From an uncultured Bacteroidota bacterium (GTDB lineage Bacteria > Bacteroidota > Bacteroidia > 2-12-FULL-35-15), in the NCBI GenBank assembly GCA_903833025.1, contig CAILDT010000693.1, positions 1 through 5,389 of the forward strand: 5,389 nt of DNA, read 5' to 3'. Shown here one piece after another: positions 1 to 5,389 of this stretch. Under the pieces are notes generated by a model. That model searched no databases. It had not been told where the DNA came from and worked only from the letters and a program-made list of their open reading frames with translations. A program made the position numbers and the translations under genes. How positions within the stretch are numbered: the first letter of the stretch is position 1; each line of letters begins with the position of its first letter.

Positions 1-599
1 CCGTTGTCATCCGCATCAAACCAACCTTCGGCTCTTGTATAACGCACATCGGTTCCTCCTACTGCATCCGTTTCGCCTTCAAAATAGCCAGTATTGTAAT
101 CCTGTATTTCATCATACATAAAGTAAGGAGAAGGGGCGGTACTGAAACCAGTATAAAAAGTGGTATCCGTTTCAGATAACATCCTGTTATTAGAAGTAGA
201 AGCACTCCACGTTAAAAAATAAACTTCCGTATCATTAACTAAACTATAATACGGGTTTGGAATAAAAGGGGTGTTTACATATAATAAAGAATCCAAAGCT
301 CCATCGTTCATTTGTCCATAAAATTCAATAAAATCTGAACCGTTTAAGAAAGGATGATTTTCTCCTTGTATATATATGTACTGTTGAACTCCTTTATTAA
401 AAAGCTGAAAGCGGTGCGGGTCTATTTGAGGAATGCCTGCATTAGCCAACGTTGCAGAGTCAATTCTAAAAACTCCATTTTGTGCGATTTTAATTTTATA
501 ATAATTTTGGGAATATGCTATCCAACCATTGCCATACTGAGCTTTTAGCTGAACAAATAAAGAAAGTAAAAAACATATAGTGAGTAATCGTTTAATCAT
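1..599 (-). CDS. porU2: PorU2-like C25-family (gingipain-related) T9SS protein, N-terminal part only
   Basis: The reading frame opens with ATG at 599-597 and stays open to the left window edge, so 199 residues are visible and the gene is cut. Residues 1-20 form a classic signal peptide (MIKRLLTICF, hydrophobic core, ending LKA before Q21), so the product is exported across the inner membrane. The mature N-terminus matches the pattern I know from PorU/PorU2 proteins of Bacteroidota: YKIKIAQNGVFRID (about 34-47), then an LFNKG turn (66-70), DFIEFYGQMNDGALDSLLY (89-107) and NDTEVYFLTW (122-131). Family members are usually over 1000 residues, with a C25 cysteine peptidase domain after this region; that domain would lie outside the window, so catalytic residues cannot be checked. 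PorU itself is the surface sortase that removes T9SS C-terminal signals and attaches cargo; PorU2 is a paralogous family whose exact role is less certain. It lies 17 bp downstream of the PorV/PorQ-like gene, probably in one transcript. The family call is strong; activity is unproven. Confidence 0.85.
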   Translation of the reverse strand, partial: MIKRLLTICFLLSLFVQLKAQYGNGWIAYSQNYYKIKIAQNGVFRIDSATLANAGIPQIDPHRFQLFNKGVQQYIYIQGENHPFLNGSDFIEFYGQMNDGALDSLLYVNTPFIPNPYYSLVNDTEVYFLTWSASTSNNRMLSETDTTFYTGFSTAPSPYFMYDEIQDYNTGYFEGETDAVGGTDVRYTRAEGWFDADDN

Positions 600-616
600 T
601 TAAACAGACTTTAGTT

Positions 617-1696
617 TCATTTTTTCTTTTTATTAATATCTACTTTTAAGGAAAATACGTGAGAATAAAGTGCAACTGATTGGTCGCCGATATCCGTAAA
701 CGCATAATCAATATAAACAGATTTGATACGAACACCTACACCAATATTTGGTTGAAATGTATGTATTGTTTTGCCAAGTGCATCGGTATATATTTGATAG
801 TTGCCGACACCTGCTCTTAAAAATACAATATTCATATAGCCAGCTTCCAGCCCCAAATGAGGGTCGGCACAAACTGCTTTGCTTTTAAACATCACGTTTC
901 TTTTTCCATCAAACGTTAAATCGCAATTAAGTTCAGCTAACAATGATATTCTTTTTGTGAAATCAAATTTACGAGCAGTTCCTAATAGTAATTTTGGCAA
1001 CGTAATTTCAACAGAATTGCTTGGTATATCATTTCCAGTTGCAATAAATGTTTGTTTCATTTGGTCAGATAAATTAAAAGTCCAGGCATTAAATGTGGAA
1101 GTAATATCTCTTGCCATAGCAGCAAATTTCCATTTTTTATAATCATATTGTGCCCCTGCGTCTAACCCAAAACCCCAAGCACCAGCAAAATCTCCAACTC
1201 TGCGGCGAATAATTTTTGCACTTGCTCCAACTCTTAATCCGGGAATTTTCATTGTTTTAGCATAAGAAAGAAGAAAAGCAAAATCAACAGCTGAAAATGT
1301 TGTGATTCTATTATAATCCACATTGCCATTTGCATCTATTAAATCTGTTGTATTTGGAATACCATCAACCCCAAATCTTACAAAACTTGCTGCTAATACG
1401 GAAGAAGAATCCAAACGAGTAGCTATGCCGCCATAATCGTATTTGGCTATGCCTGCAAAATACTCACTGTGCATTAACGCTACTTGATAATGATTGCCAA
1501 TATTGGCTAATCCAGCGGGATTCCAATAACCTGATGTAACATCATTTACTGACGTGACGTAAGAATTTGACATTCCCAACGCTCGTGCGCCAACGCCAAT
1601 ACTTAAAAATTCATTGCTGTATTTAGGAGCCTGTGCAAAGGTTGCTGTTCCTAAAAATACTATCGCGAGTATGGATGTAAAAATCTTTCTTTTCAT
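617..1696 (-). CDS. PorV/PorQ-family outer-membrane beta-barrel protein
   Basis: This is a complete 359-residue protein starting at ATG 1696-1694 and ending with TGA at 619-617. Residues 1 to about 21-23 are a signal peptide (MKRKIFTSIL, hydrophobic core, TFA/QA cleavage zone). The mature N-terminus carries the family signature: GVGARALGM at about 34-42 and YWNPAGLA at 57-64. The body alternates polar and hydrophobic residues as expected for a FadL-like barrel, and the C-terminus has the usual closing strands (YIDYAFTDIGDQSVALY at 328-344, HVFSLKVDI at 346-354) before a short lysine tail. In P. gingivalis, PorV is the outer-membrane shuttle that delivers T9SS cargo to the PorU sortase, and PorQ works with PorZ. 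Sequence alone does not separate a true PorV from one of the many PorV/PorQ paralogues, and the motif form here is more the generic family type, so I give no symbol. The PorU2-like gene immediately downstream supports a role in cargo handling at the outer membrane. Confidence 0.92.
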   Translation of the reverse strand: MKRKIFTSILAIVFLGTATFAQAPKYSNEFLSIGVGARALGMSNSYVTSVNDVTSGYWNPAGLANIGNHYQVALMHSEYFAGIAKYDYGGIATRLDSSSVLAASFVRFGVDGIPNTTDLIDANGNVDYNRITTFSAVDFAFLLSYAKTMKIPGLRVGASAKIIRRRVGDFAGAWGFGLDAGAQYDYKKWKFAAMARDITSTFNAWTFNLSDQMKQTFIATGNDIPSNSVEITLPKLLLGTARKFDFTKRISLLAELNCDLTFDGKRNVMFKSKAVCADPHLGLEAGYMNIVFLRAGVGNYQIYTDALGKTIHTFQPNIGVGVRIKSVYIDYAFTDIGDQSVALYSHVFSLKVDINKKKK

Positions 1697-1705
1697 AATA
1701 TGGTA

Positions 1706-1737
1706 TAAAATTAAGCTATTTAGTATTAATATGCAAA
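1706..1737 (-). promoter_or_regulatory. Candidate Bacteroidota-type promoter for the PorV/PorQ-like gene
   Basis: On the minus strand TTTG (1737-1734) is followed after 20 bp by TAATTTTA (1713-1706), seven of eight matches to the TAnnTTTG -7 element with the usual spacing. It sits only 9 bp from the ATG, which would leave an almost leaderless transcript. That is a weakness in this AT-rich context, so the call is tentative. Confidence 0.28.
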
Positions 1738-1767
1738 CCTTTATAAAACGAAATTTATTTGCTTTTA

Positions 1768-1801
1768 TTGTTAACGAAGTAGAAATTATTATTTATACTT
1801 G
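1768..1801 (+). promoter_or_regulatory. Candidate Bacteroidota-type promoter for the glycosyltransferase operon
   Basis: TTG at 1768-1770 is followed after 23 bp by TATACTTG (1794-1801), which fits TAnnTTTG at seven of eight positions. The spacing is at the long end of the usual range. A start site a few bases downstream would give a leader of roughly 35 nt before ATG 1843. The position in the divergent gap is right, but chance matches are common in AT-rich DNA. Confidence 0.35.
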
Positions 1802-1842
1802 TAAAAAAGTAAAAAGGAGAGTTGGAGATTCAGCAGAAAAAA

Positions 1843-2784
1843 ATGAAAGAAATAGAAATAAGCATCGTAATTCCTGTATATAATAGTTCGGCTATTGTTG
1901 ACGAATTATATAATCATATTGCCTTGGCAATTAATAATAATTGTATTTATGAAATTATTTTTGTGAACGATTGCAGTACTGATGATAGTTGGCAAAAGAT
2001 AACTTTACTTGCTCAACATAATAAATCAATTACTGGAATTAATTTAAGAAAAAACTCTGGGCAGGATAATGCTTTGCTTGCCGGATTAAGAATTGCGAAA
2101 GGAAATTATGTGGTGATTATGGATGATGATTTACAGCATAACCCCAATGATATTTTGAAGTTATATAATGAATGTAAAAAAGGTTTTGACGTTTGTTATG
2201 CTGATTTTAATGTGAAGAAACAAACCATTATTAAAAACAGTGGAAGCCGTGTAAATGGAAAAGTTGCTGAATTATTGGTAGCTAAACCGAAAGGAATTTA
2301 TCTATCTCCCTTTAAAATTATTAATAAATCAACAGTAAATGAGATTGCAAAATTTGCTGGACCATACCCTTATATTGATGGAATTATTTTAACAATCACT
2401 CAAAATCTTTCTCAAATAAAAGTAGAACATCAGCCACGATTATCTGGAAAAAGTAATTATACGTTCTCCAAATCTTTTTCAGTATTTATGAAATTATTTA
2501 CTGGTTTTTCTGTCGCTCCTTTGCGAATAGCCACTATTACTGGTTTTACAGCTACCATTATTGGATTTTGTTTGGCATTGAAATATCTTTATGATTATTT
2601 TTTTACTAAAAATATTGTTGAGGGATGGACAACAACAGTTATACTAATTATCTTCTTTGGAGGATTAATATTAACTACTCTTGGAATAATTGGCGAATAC
2701 ATTGGGCGAATTTATTTAACAATGAATAATAAACCGCAATACAGTATTTCGGAAATTGTAAGAAGTAAAGAGGATGAACAATAA
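1843..2784 (+). CDS. Family 2 glycosyltransferase, GtrB/DPM1-like, membrane-anchored
   Basis: This 313-residue protein probably makes a polyprenyl-phosphate-linked sugar from a nucleotide sugar at the cytoplasmic face of the inner membrane. The GT-A fold is visible in order: SIVIPVYNS (7-15), FVNDCSTDDSW (40-50), the GQDNALLAGL helix (73-82), and the metal-binding acidic motif VVIMDDDLQHNP (90-101, DDD at 94-96). RLSGKSNYTFSK (199-210) matches the conserved segment before the membrane part in GtrB-like enzymes. Two helices follow, about 224-250 and 264-287, ending in GEYIGRIYL (284-292), typical of this subfamily. I chose ATG 1843. An in-frame TTG at 1822 would add seven residues, but its nearest AGGAG (1815-1819) is only 2 bp away and the protein domain begins just after M1. 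The ATG of the next gene lies inside this gene's end (11-bp overlap), indicating translational coupling. The sugar and the lipid carrier cannot be read from sequence. No GtrA-like flippase is present in the window. Confidence 0.94.
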   Translation: MKEIEISIVIPVYNSSAIVDELYNHIALAINNNCIYEIIFVNDCSTDDSWQKITLLAQHNKSITGINLRKNSGQDNALLAGLRIAKGNYVVIMDDDLQHNPNDILKLYNECKKGFDVCYADFNVKKQTIIKNSGSRVNGKVAELLVAKPKGIYLSPFKIINKSTVNEIAKFAGPYPYIDGIILTITQNLSQIKVEHQPRLSGKSNYTFSKSFSVFMKLFTGFSVAPLRIATITGFTATIIGFCLALKYLYDYFFTKNIVEGWTTTVILIIFFGGLILTTLGIIGEYIGRIYLTMNNKPQYSISEIVRSKEDEQ

Positions 2785-4168
2785 AATATTTCTTTGGCTT
2801 TGTTTCTTCGTTTTTATTCTCCTCACTTTTTATTTTTCTGACATTCCTTTTTTTTGGGATGGAACTTTTGTTTCGGAAGTTGCGTGTAAATTATATGATG
2901 GTACTTACAAACTGCTTCCCCTCCCTCCCATCCACGACAATAATACTGTTATCCCTGTTTTTAGTTTTTATTTATTTGCAGTTTGGAAACTTTTTTCAAA
3001 ATCACTTTTAATTTCTCATCTCGCATTATTGCCTTTTTTAATTGGTATTGTTTATGAGTTTTATAAACTCTGTAAATTATTTCTGAAACAAAATATTATT
3101 CCTTTCGCTTTATTATTATTAATGCTTGAGCCCACTTTTATGACTCAAAGTATTTTAATGTCGTATGATATTATTTTACTTTATTTATTTTTATTATTGC
3201 TGAATCTGCTTTTAATAGAGAAATACATTACCTTCTCTTTAATTATTCCATTTTTAGCAATGTATAGTGTAAGAGGAATTTTTCTTGCATTTTCACTTGC
3301 AATAATTCAATTAGTTTTACTTTATCCAAACCAGAAAAGTAAATCTATTCTTGTTGTTTTAAAAAATAATATTTTAAGTCTTGCCATTGTTATCGCATTA
3401 ATTATTTACAAATTTAACAGCGGATGTGATGCGAATTCTTTATCTAATCTAAATGCTCACGAGCAATTAATTTCTGTTTCAATGATGTTTCGACAGTTTG
3501 CTTTTATAGTATGGAAAATAGCAGATTTCGGGAGAGTTTCTCTTTGCTTGTGTTTTATAATTGGAATGATTTATTTTTATAAAACAAAAAATAACCTGAA
3601 AGAATTTAAAACCATTTTGCTAATTATTTTTATTCCTACACTAATAACAATTGTTTTTATTATTCCGTTTTCAAATCCTATTTCGCATCGTTATTTTATG
3701 TTCACTTATTTGCTTTTAATTATTGGTGTATGTTTTATTCTTCAGCAAATAAAAAACAAAAAAATTATTTATTCATTGGTTTTTATTTTTTCTGTTTTCT
3801 CTGTTTCCGGCAATTTGTGGCTATATCCCGAACAACTTGGCAACGGCTGGGATTCATCTTTAAAAGTTATTCCTTATTTTCATTTAAAAGATGAAATGGA
3901 TAAATTTATTATTGATAATAAAATTGATGTTGCACAAATTGGAACTCAATATCCGTTAATTGCTGATAAAAAATATTCGCATCTTGCTGAAACTTCTTTT
4001 TATTACACTAATGTTTGGAGCGGACCGATTACTTACAATTATTTTCTGTTTACCAATGTTATCAATTCTGATATTACTGACCAAATAGAAAAAGTAAAAA
4101 CCGATTGGCAGTTGGTTAAAAGTTTTTCTTCGGGCGAAGTTTATGTAAATCTTTATAAGAAAAAATAA
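2774..4168 (+). CDS. Polytopic membrane protein, probable GT-C-type (GT39/ArnT-like) glycosyltransferase
   Basis: This 464-residue inner-membrane protein has about 11-12 predicted helices by eye: roughly 5-22, 59-74, 77-97, 108-124, 130-148, 151-184 (probably two), 199-213, 254-269, 279-299, 309-325 and 331-350. GT-C hallmarks are suggestive. There is an acidic residue in the first external loop (IPFFWDG, D29), a PPIHDN segment (51-56) before helix 2, a second Asp after the fourth helix (SYDII, D132), and SHRYF (304-308) before a late helix. The last ~110 residues are mostly soluble and probably periplasmic, ending in VKTDWQLVKSFSSGEVYVNLY, a tail I associate with Bacteroidota GT39-like proteins. 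Such enzymes transfer a sugar from a polyprenyl-phosphate donor to a lipid, glycan or protein acceptor outside the cytoplasm. The 11-bp overlap with the preceding polyprenyl-phosphate sugar synthase-type gene fits donor supply and use. The family call is by pattern, not by strong signature, and the acceptor is unknown. Confidence 0.75.
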   Translation: MNNKIFLWLCFFVFILLTFYFSDIPFFWDGTFVSEVACKLYDGTYKLLPLPPIHDNNTVIPVFSFYLFAVWKLFSKSLLISHLALLPFLIGIVYEFYKLCKLFLKQNIIPFALLLLMLEPTFMTQSILMSYDIILLYLFLLLLNLLLIEKYITFSLIIPFLAMYSVRGIFLAFSLAIIQLVLLYPNQKSKSILVVLKNNILSLAIVIALIIYKFNSGCDANSLSNLNAHEQLISVSMMFRQFAFIVWKIADFGRVSLCLCFIIGMIYFYKTKNNLKEFKTILLIIFIPTLITIVFIIPFSNPISHRYFMFTYLLLIIGVCFILQQIKNKKIIYSLVFIFSVFSVSGNLWLYPEQLGNGWDSSLKVIPYFHLKDEMDKFIIDNKIDVAQIGTQYPLIADKKYSHLAETSFYYTNVWSGPITYNYFLFTNVINSDITDQIEKVKTDWQLVKSFSSGEVYVNLYKKK

Positions 4169-4195
4169 CTGGTGTATTTTATTATTTTTTTCAGA

Positions 4196-4211
4196 AGTAA
4201 TATTTATTACT
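4196..4211 (+). terminator. Weak AT-rich hairpin after the operon
   Basis: AGTAAT (4196-4201) and ATTACT (4206-4211) pair around an ATTT loop 27 bp after the operon stop codon. The stem has only two G-C pairs, and a run of five T begins several bases further on (4218), so it could be at best a poor intrinsic terminator. Confidence 0.22.
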
Positions 4212-4249
4212 CAGCAATTTTTAAATTAAAATAAGGTTATACTATTATA

Positions 4250-4271
4250 TTGTTGGTGAAAACACCAACAA
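4250..4271. repeat. Perfect 9-bp-stem hairpin with AAAA loop
   Basis: TTGTTGGTG (4250-4258) is followed by AAAA (4259-4262) and its exact reverse complement CACCAACAA (4263-4271). It is the strongest simple hairpin in the intergenic region. No T-tract follows on either strand, so it is not a standard intrinsic terminator, though in a convergent gap it could still block transcription or protect 3' ends. It may instead be a copy of a dispersed palindromic repeat; copy number cannot be seen here. Confidence 0.75.
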
Positions 4272-4420
4272 CGGCAGAAAGGAGAAGGTAGGGGAGGAGG
4301 TCTATAAATATCAAATAACGCGATTTAAGCCCCTTGTTTTAAAACAGGTGGAGGTATAGCCCAAAAAATATGCTATCAATCAGCGCGTCAAAAAGGGCAT
4401 TCTCCGTTACGTGTTGGGCT

Positions 4421-4577
4421 AGAAGCACTTGCGATGACGCTAGGAGCACTTGCGATGATGCTAGAAGCACTTGCGATGATGCTGGAAGCACTTGCGATGA
4501 TGCTGGAAGCACTTGCGATGATGCTAGAAGCACTTGCGATTGTGCTAGAAGCACTTGCGATTGTGCTAGAAGCACTT
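4421..4577. repeat. 21-bp tandem repeat array, seven full units plus 10 bp
   Basis: Units start at 4421, 4442, 4463, 4484, 4505, 4526 and 4547, with a partial unit at 4568-4577. The usual unit begins AGAAGCACTT and ends GCGATGATGCT. Unit 1 ends GATGACGCT, unit 2 begins AGGAGC, units 4 and 5 are identical (both begin GGAAGC), and units 6 and 7 are identical (both end GATTGTGCT). Pairs of identical neighbours point to recent local duplication. There are no spacers, so it is not a CRISPR array. At most unit junctions TGCT and AGCA can pair around a 3-nt AGA or GGA loop, and units 6-8 extend this to GTGCT/AGCAC. Confidence 0.95.
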
Positions 4578-4590
4578 TTCGATTTGATAC

Positions 4591-4632
4591 AATGTTCCTT
4601 CCTTTCACCAAAATGTTCCTTCCTTTTCAGAA
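4591..4632. repeat. Second 21-bp tandem duplication, different sequence
   Basis: Two adjacent 21-bp copies (4591-4611 and 4612-4632) share their first 15 bases (AATGTTCCTTCCTTT) and their last two, 17 of 21 positions in all. The sequence is unrelated to the main array but has the same length and follows it closely. It is strongly pyrimidine-biased on the plus strand. Confidence 0.85.
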
Positions 4633-4635
4633 AAC

Positions 4636-4669
4636 GAAGCTTCCCAGCACAATTTTGTGGCAAAGTGCC
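4636..4669 (-). repeat. Degenerate inverted copy of the array unit
   Basis: Read on the minus strand, this stretch gives GGCACTTTGCC, then ATTGTGCT, then GGGAAGC. The array around units 7-8 reads AGCACTTGCG, ATTGTGCT, AGAAGC in the same order. AGCACAAT (4646-4653) pairs perfectly with ATTGTGCT (4560-4567), and GCTTC (4639-4643) with GAAGC (4569-4573). The similarity needs small gaps elsewhere. Confidence 0.55.
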
Positions 4670-4674
4670 TTTTT
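4659..4674 (+). terminator. Small hairpin followed by T5, terminator-like
   Basis: GGCA (4659-4662) pairs with TGCC (4666-4669) around an AAG loop and is followed directly by TTTTT (4670-4674). The shape is that of an intrinsic terminator on the plus strand, but a 4-bp stem is weak, and the same bases belong to the inverted-repeat end of the 322-bp block. Confidence 0.25.
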
Positions 4675-4743
4675 GGGCTTTTTACGCTAATAGGAATATG
4701 ACGATAACCAATGGCTATCTAAAGGTAATAAATGTGAAACTAT

Positions 4744-5389
4744 CTAAAAATAAGGAAAATACAAGTTTTTAAATTTAGTATAGCTCGCTTTAATTTTTCC
4801 CACATCTATCATCATTAAAATTATCGGGACAAAAAACAACAAACCAATAGTTCGATAACGAACAATTGAACCAATAACCGGAATGGTTATTCCTATCAAA
4901 GCAAAAAGAAGAAATGCAAAAACCAAACTAAATGTAACTACTGCTTTATGCTTTGATATTTTTTTGTCGTAAAATAAAATTGCCAGAATAATAATTAAAA
5001 TCAGAAACATATTTTCGATTGCTACCACCAAATGCAACCACGATTTAACATTAAATAAAGTGGGTTGAAACAATACATTGATAATTGCTACAGGCGAATA
5101 TTTAATTAAATCGATAAGATTAGGTTTTAGTTTTCTTATTTCTAAAACTGAATTTGCCGGAGGTATAGCATAAAACATTTTATAGGTTGCCGTATCGTTT
5201 GAGTTTTTTACCAACGTTGTGTCTTTCATATTATTTTGTTTCCAGCTTATGTATTCACTACCGTTTTTTATTTTGTAAGTGCTGTTGGGTTGCATTATTG
5301 CTATGCCATCACTCTTATAATAATCAATACAAATAAAGTTTTTGTCGTTTTCTAAAAACACTCCTCCTTTTGCTTCGCTTATTGCTTTA
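4744..5389 (-). CDS. Multi-pass membrane protein of unknown function, C-terminal part
   Basis: The frame is open from the right window edge to the TAG at 4746-4744, giving 214 C-terminal residues. A GTG at 5361-5359 is the first start-like codon, but the frame continues upstream (reading KAISEAKGG), so the real start lies outside. About 110 hydrophilic residues come first, with a short hydrophobic patch (YSPVAIINVLF). Three helices follow, at about 121-140, 148-169 and 180-195 of the visible part, and the end is basic and aromatic. Before the first helix there is a LFQPTLF...WLHLVVAIEN segment, and IVRYR (175-179) stands just before the last helix. I recall similar RP...EN and RYR patterns at the ends of Bacteroidota membrane proteins linked to surface polysaccharide synthesis, but I cannot name a family. 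It converges on the glycosyltransferase operon, so shared function is plausible from proximity only. Confidence 0.75.
   Translation of the reverse strand, partial: KAISEAKGGVFLENDKNFICIDYYKSDGIAIMQPNSTYKIKNGSEYISWKQNNMKDTTLVKNSNDTATYKMFYAIPPANSVLEIRKLKPNLIDLIKYSPVAIINVLFQPTLFNVKSWLHLVVAIENMFLILIIILAILFYDKKISKHKAVVTFSLVFAFLLFALIGITIPVIGSIVRYRTIGLLFFVPIILMMIDVGKIKASYTKFKNLYFPYF

Larger units (their letters stand above)
4358..4679. repeat. 322-bp block bounded by a 10-bp perfect inverted repeat; possible non-autonomous element
   Basis: AGCCCAAAAA (4358-4367) is the exact reverse complement of TTTTTGGGCT (4670-4679). Just inside the left end, AAAAAGGGCA (4390-4399) also pairs, with a one-base gap, with TGCCTTTTT (4666-4674). 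The right end therefore matches a left end that looks split by about 22 extra bases. Between the ends lie the 21-bp tandem repeats, a second 21-bp duplication and an inverted degenerate copy of the repeat unit. No transposase gene lies inside, and no clear target-site duplication flanks the block, so mobility is only inferred. Confidence 0.5.
4169..4743. other. Structured intergenic region between convergent genes, no credible protein gene
   Basis: These 575 bp separate the stop of the GT-C-like gene from the stop of the minus-strand membrane protein gene. The first part (4169-4249) is AT-rich with one weak hairpin. Then come a strong hairpin (4250-4271), a purine-rich tract (4273-4300), a TGTTTT/AAAACA palindrome (4335-4346), and a repeat-rich block (4358-4679) that is visibly richer in G and C than its surroundings. 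Open frames exist on both strands across the repeats. They arise because the unit is 21 bp, a multiple of three, without stops, and I do not call them as genes. Confidence 0.8.

Noticed and set aside
354..548. Plus-strand frame opposite the PorU2-like gene; also 879-1142 and 1614-1883
   Set aside because: These are shadows of well-supported genes on the other strand or in another frame, with no domain or signal of their own.
1822..1842. TTG start for the glycosyltransferase, adding seven residues
   Set aside because: The AGGAG is too close (2 bp), and ATG 1843 sits directly before the conserved domain. It cannot be fully excluded.
4250..4271. Integron attC site
   Set aside because: The outer bases do not fit RYYYAAC ... 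GTTRRRY in the right order, and no integrase or cassette structure is seen.
4335..4346. TGTTTTAAAACA palindrome as an operator
   Set aside because: It is far from any gene start, in a convergent region, and AT-rich palindromes of this size are common.
4421..4577. CRISPR array
   Set aside because: Units abut with no spacers and no cas gene is present.
4388..4663. Minus-strand frame with IIASASS repeats, and the similar frames at 4339-4611 (minus) and 4370-4690 (plus)
   Set aside because: These come from the same repeat read in other frames. There is no promoter or start context and no recognisable domain. A Ribo-seq signal would change this view.
4715..4748. Nine-base direct repeat CTATCTAAA at 4715-4723 and 4740-4748, as a possible target-site duplication
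   Set aside because: It flanks only 16 bp, does not border the repeat block, and short AT-rich repeats are expected by chance.
4434..4772. Plus-strand open frame with a seven-residue LEALAMM-type repeat that looks like a heptad coiled coil
   Set aside because: The repeat is open in several frames on both strands because 21 is a multiple of three and the unit lacks stops. Differences between units are mostly not synonymous in this frame, its ATG lies inside the array, and it runs through the stop of the opposite gene.

Overview
The window looks like chromosomal DNA from a member of the Bacteroidota. It is AT-rich, its two leftmost genes belong to the type IX secretion system (T9SS) world (a PorV/PorQ-family outer-membrane protein and the N-terminus of a PorU2-like C25-family protein), and the best promoter candidate resembles the Bacteroidota -33/-7 type (TTG ... 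TAnnTTTG). Genus and species cannot be named from the sequence alone.

Layout. (1) Positions 1-1696, minus strand: a PorV/PorQ-like beta-barrel gene (1696-617), followed 17 bp later by a PorU2-like gene (599 to beyond the left edge, 199 residues plus two bases visible). Together they look like an export and surface-attachment pair. (2) Positions 1697-1842: a 146-bp divergent intergenic region with candidate promoters on both strands. (3) Positions 1843-4168, plus strand: a two-gene operon overlapping by 11 bp. It holds a GtrB/DPM1-like family 2 glycosyltransferase with two C-terminal membrane helices and a polytopic GT-C-like membrane protein. The likely division of labour is that the first loads a sugar onto a polyprenyl-phosphate carrier and the second uses such a lipid-linked sugar on the periplasmic side; this is inferred from family and gene order. 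(4) Positions 4169-4743: 575 bp between convergent genes with no credible protein gene but much structure. It has a perfect 9-bp-stem hairpin, a purine-rich tract, and a 322-bp block (4358-4679) bounded by a perfect 10-bp inverted repeat. That block contains seven full 21-bp tandem repeats, a second duplication that is also 21 bp long, and a degenerate inverted copy of the first repeat unit. (5) Positions 4744-5389, minus strand: the C-terminal 214 residues of a multi-pass membrane protein that starts outside the window.

The protein-coding genes belong to recognisable families and are ordinary for Bacteroidota. The part most deserving a second look is the 4250-4679 non-coding block, which looks like a non-autonomous interspersed repeat or a structured RNA/DNA element. 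Whether it is known or mobile cannot be decided without a genome-wide search.
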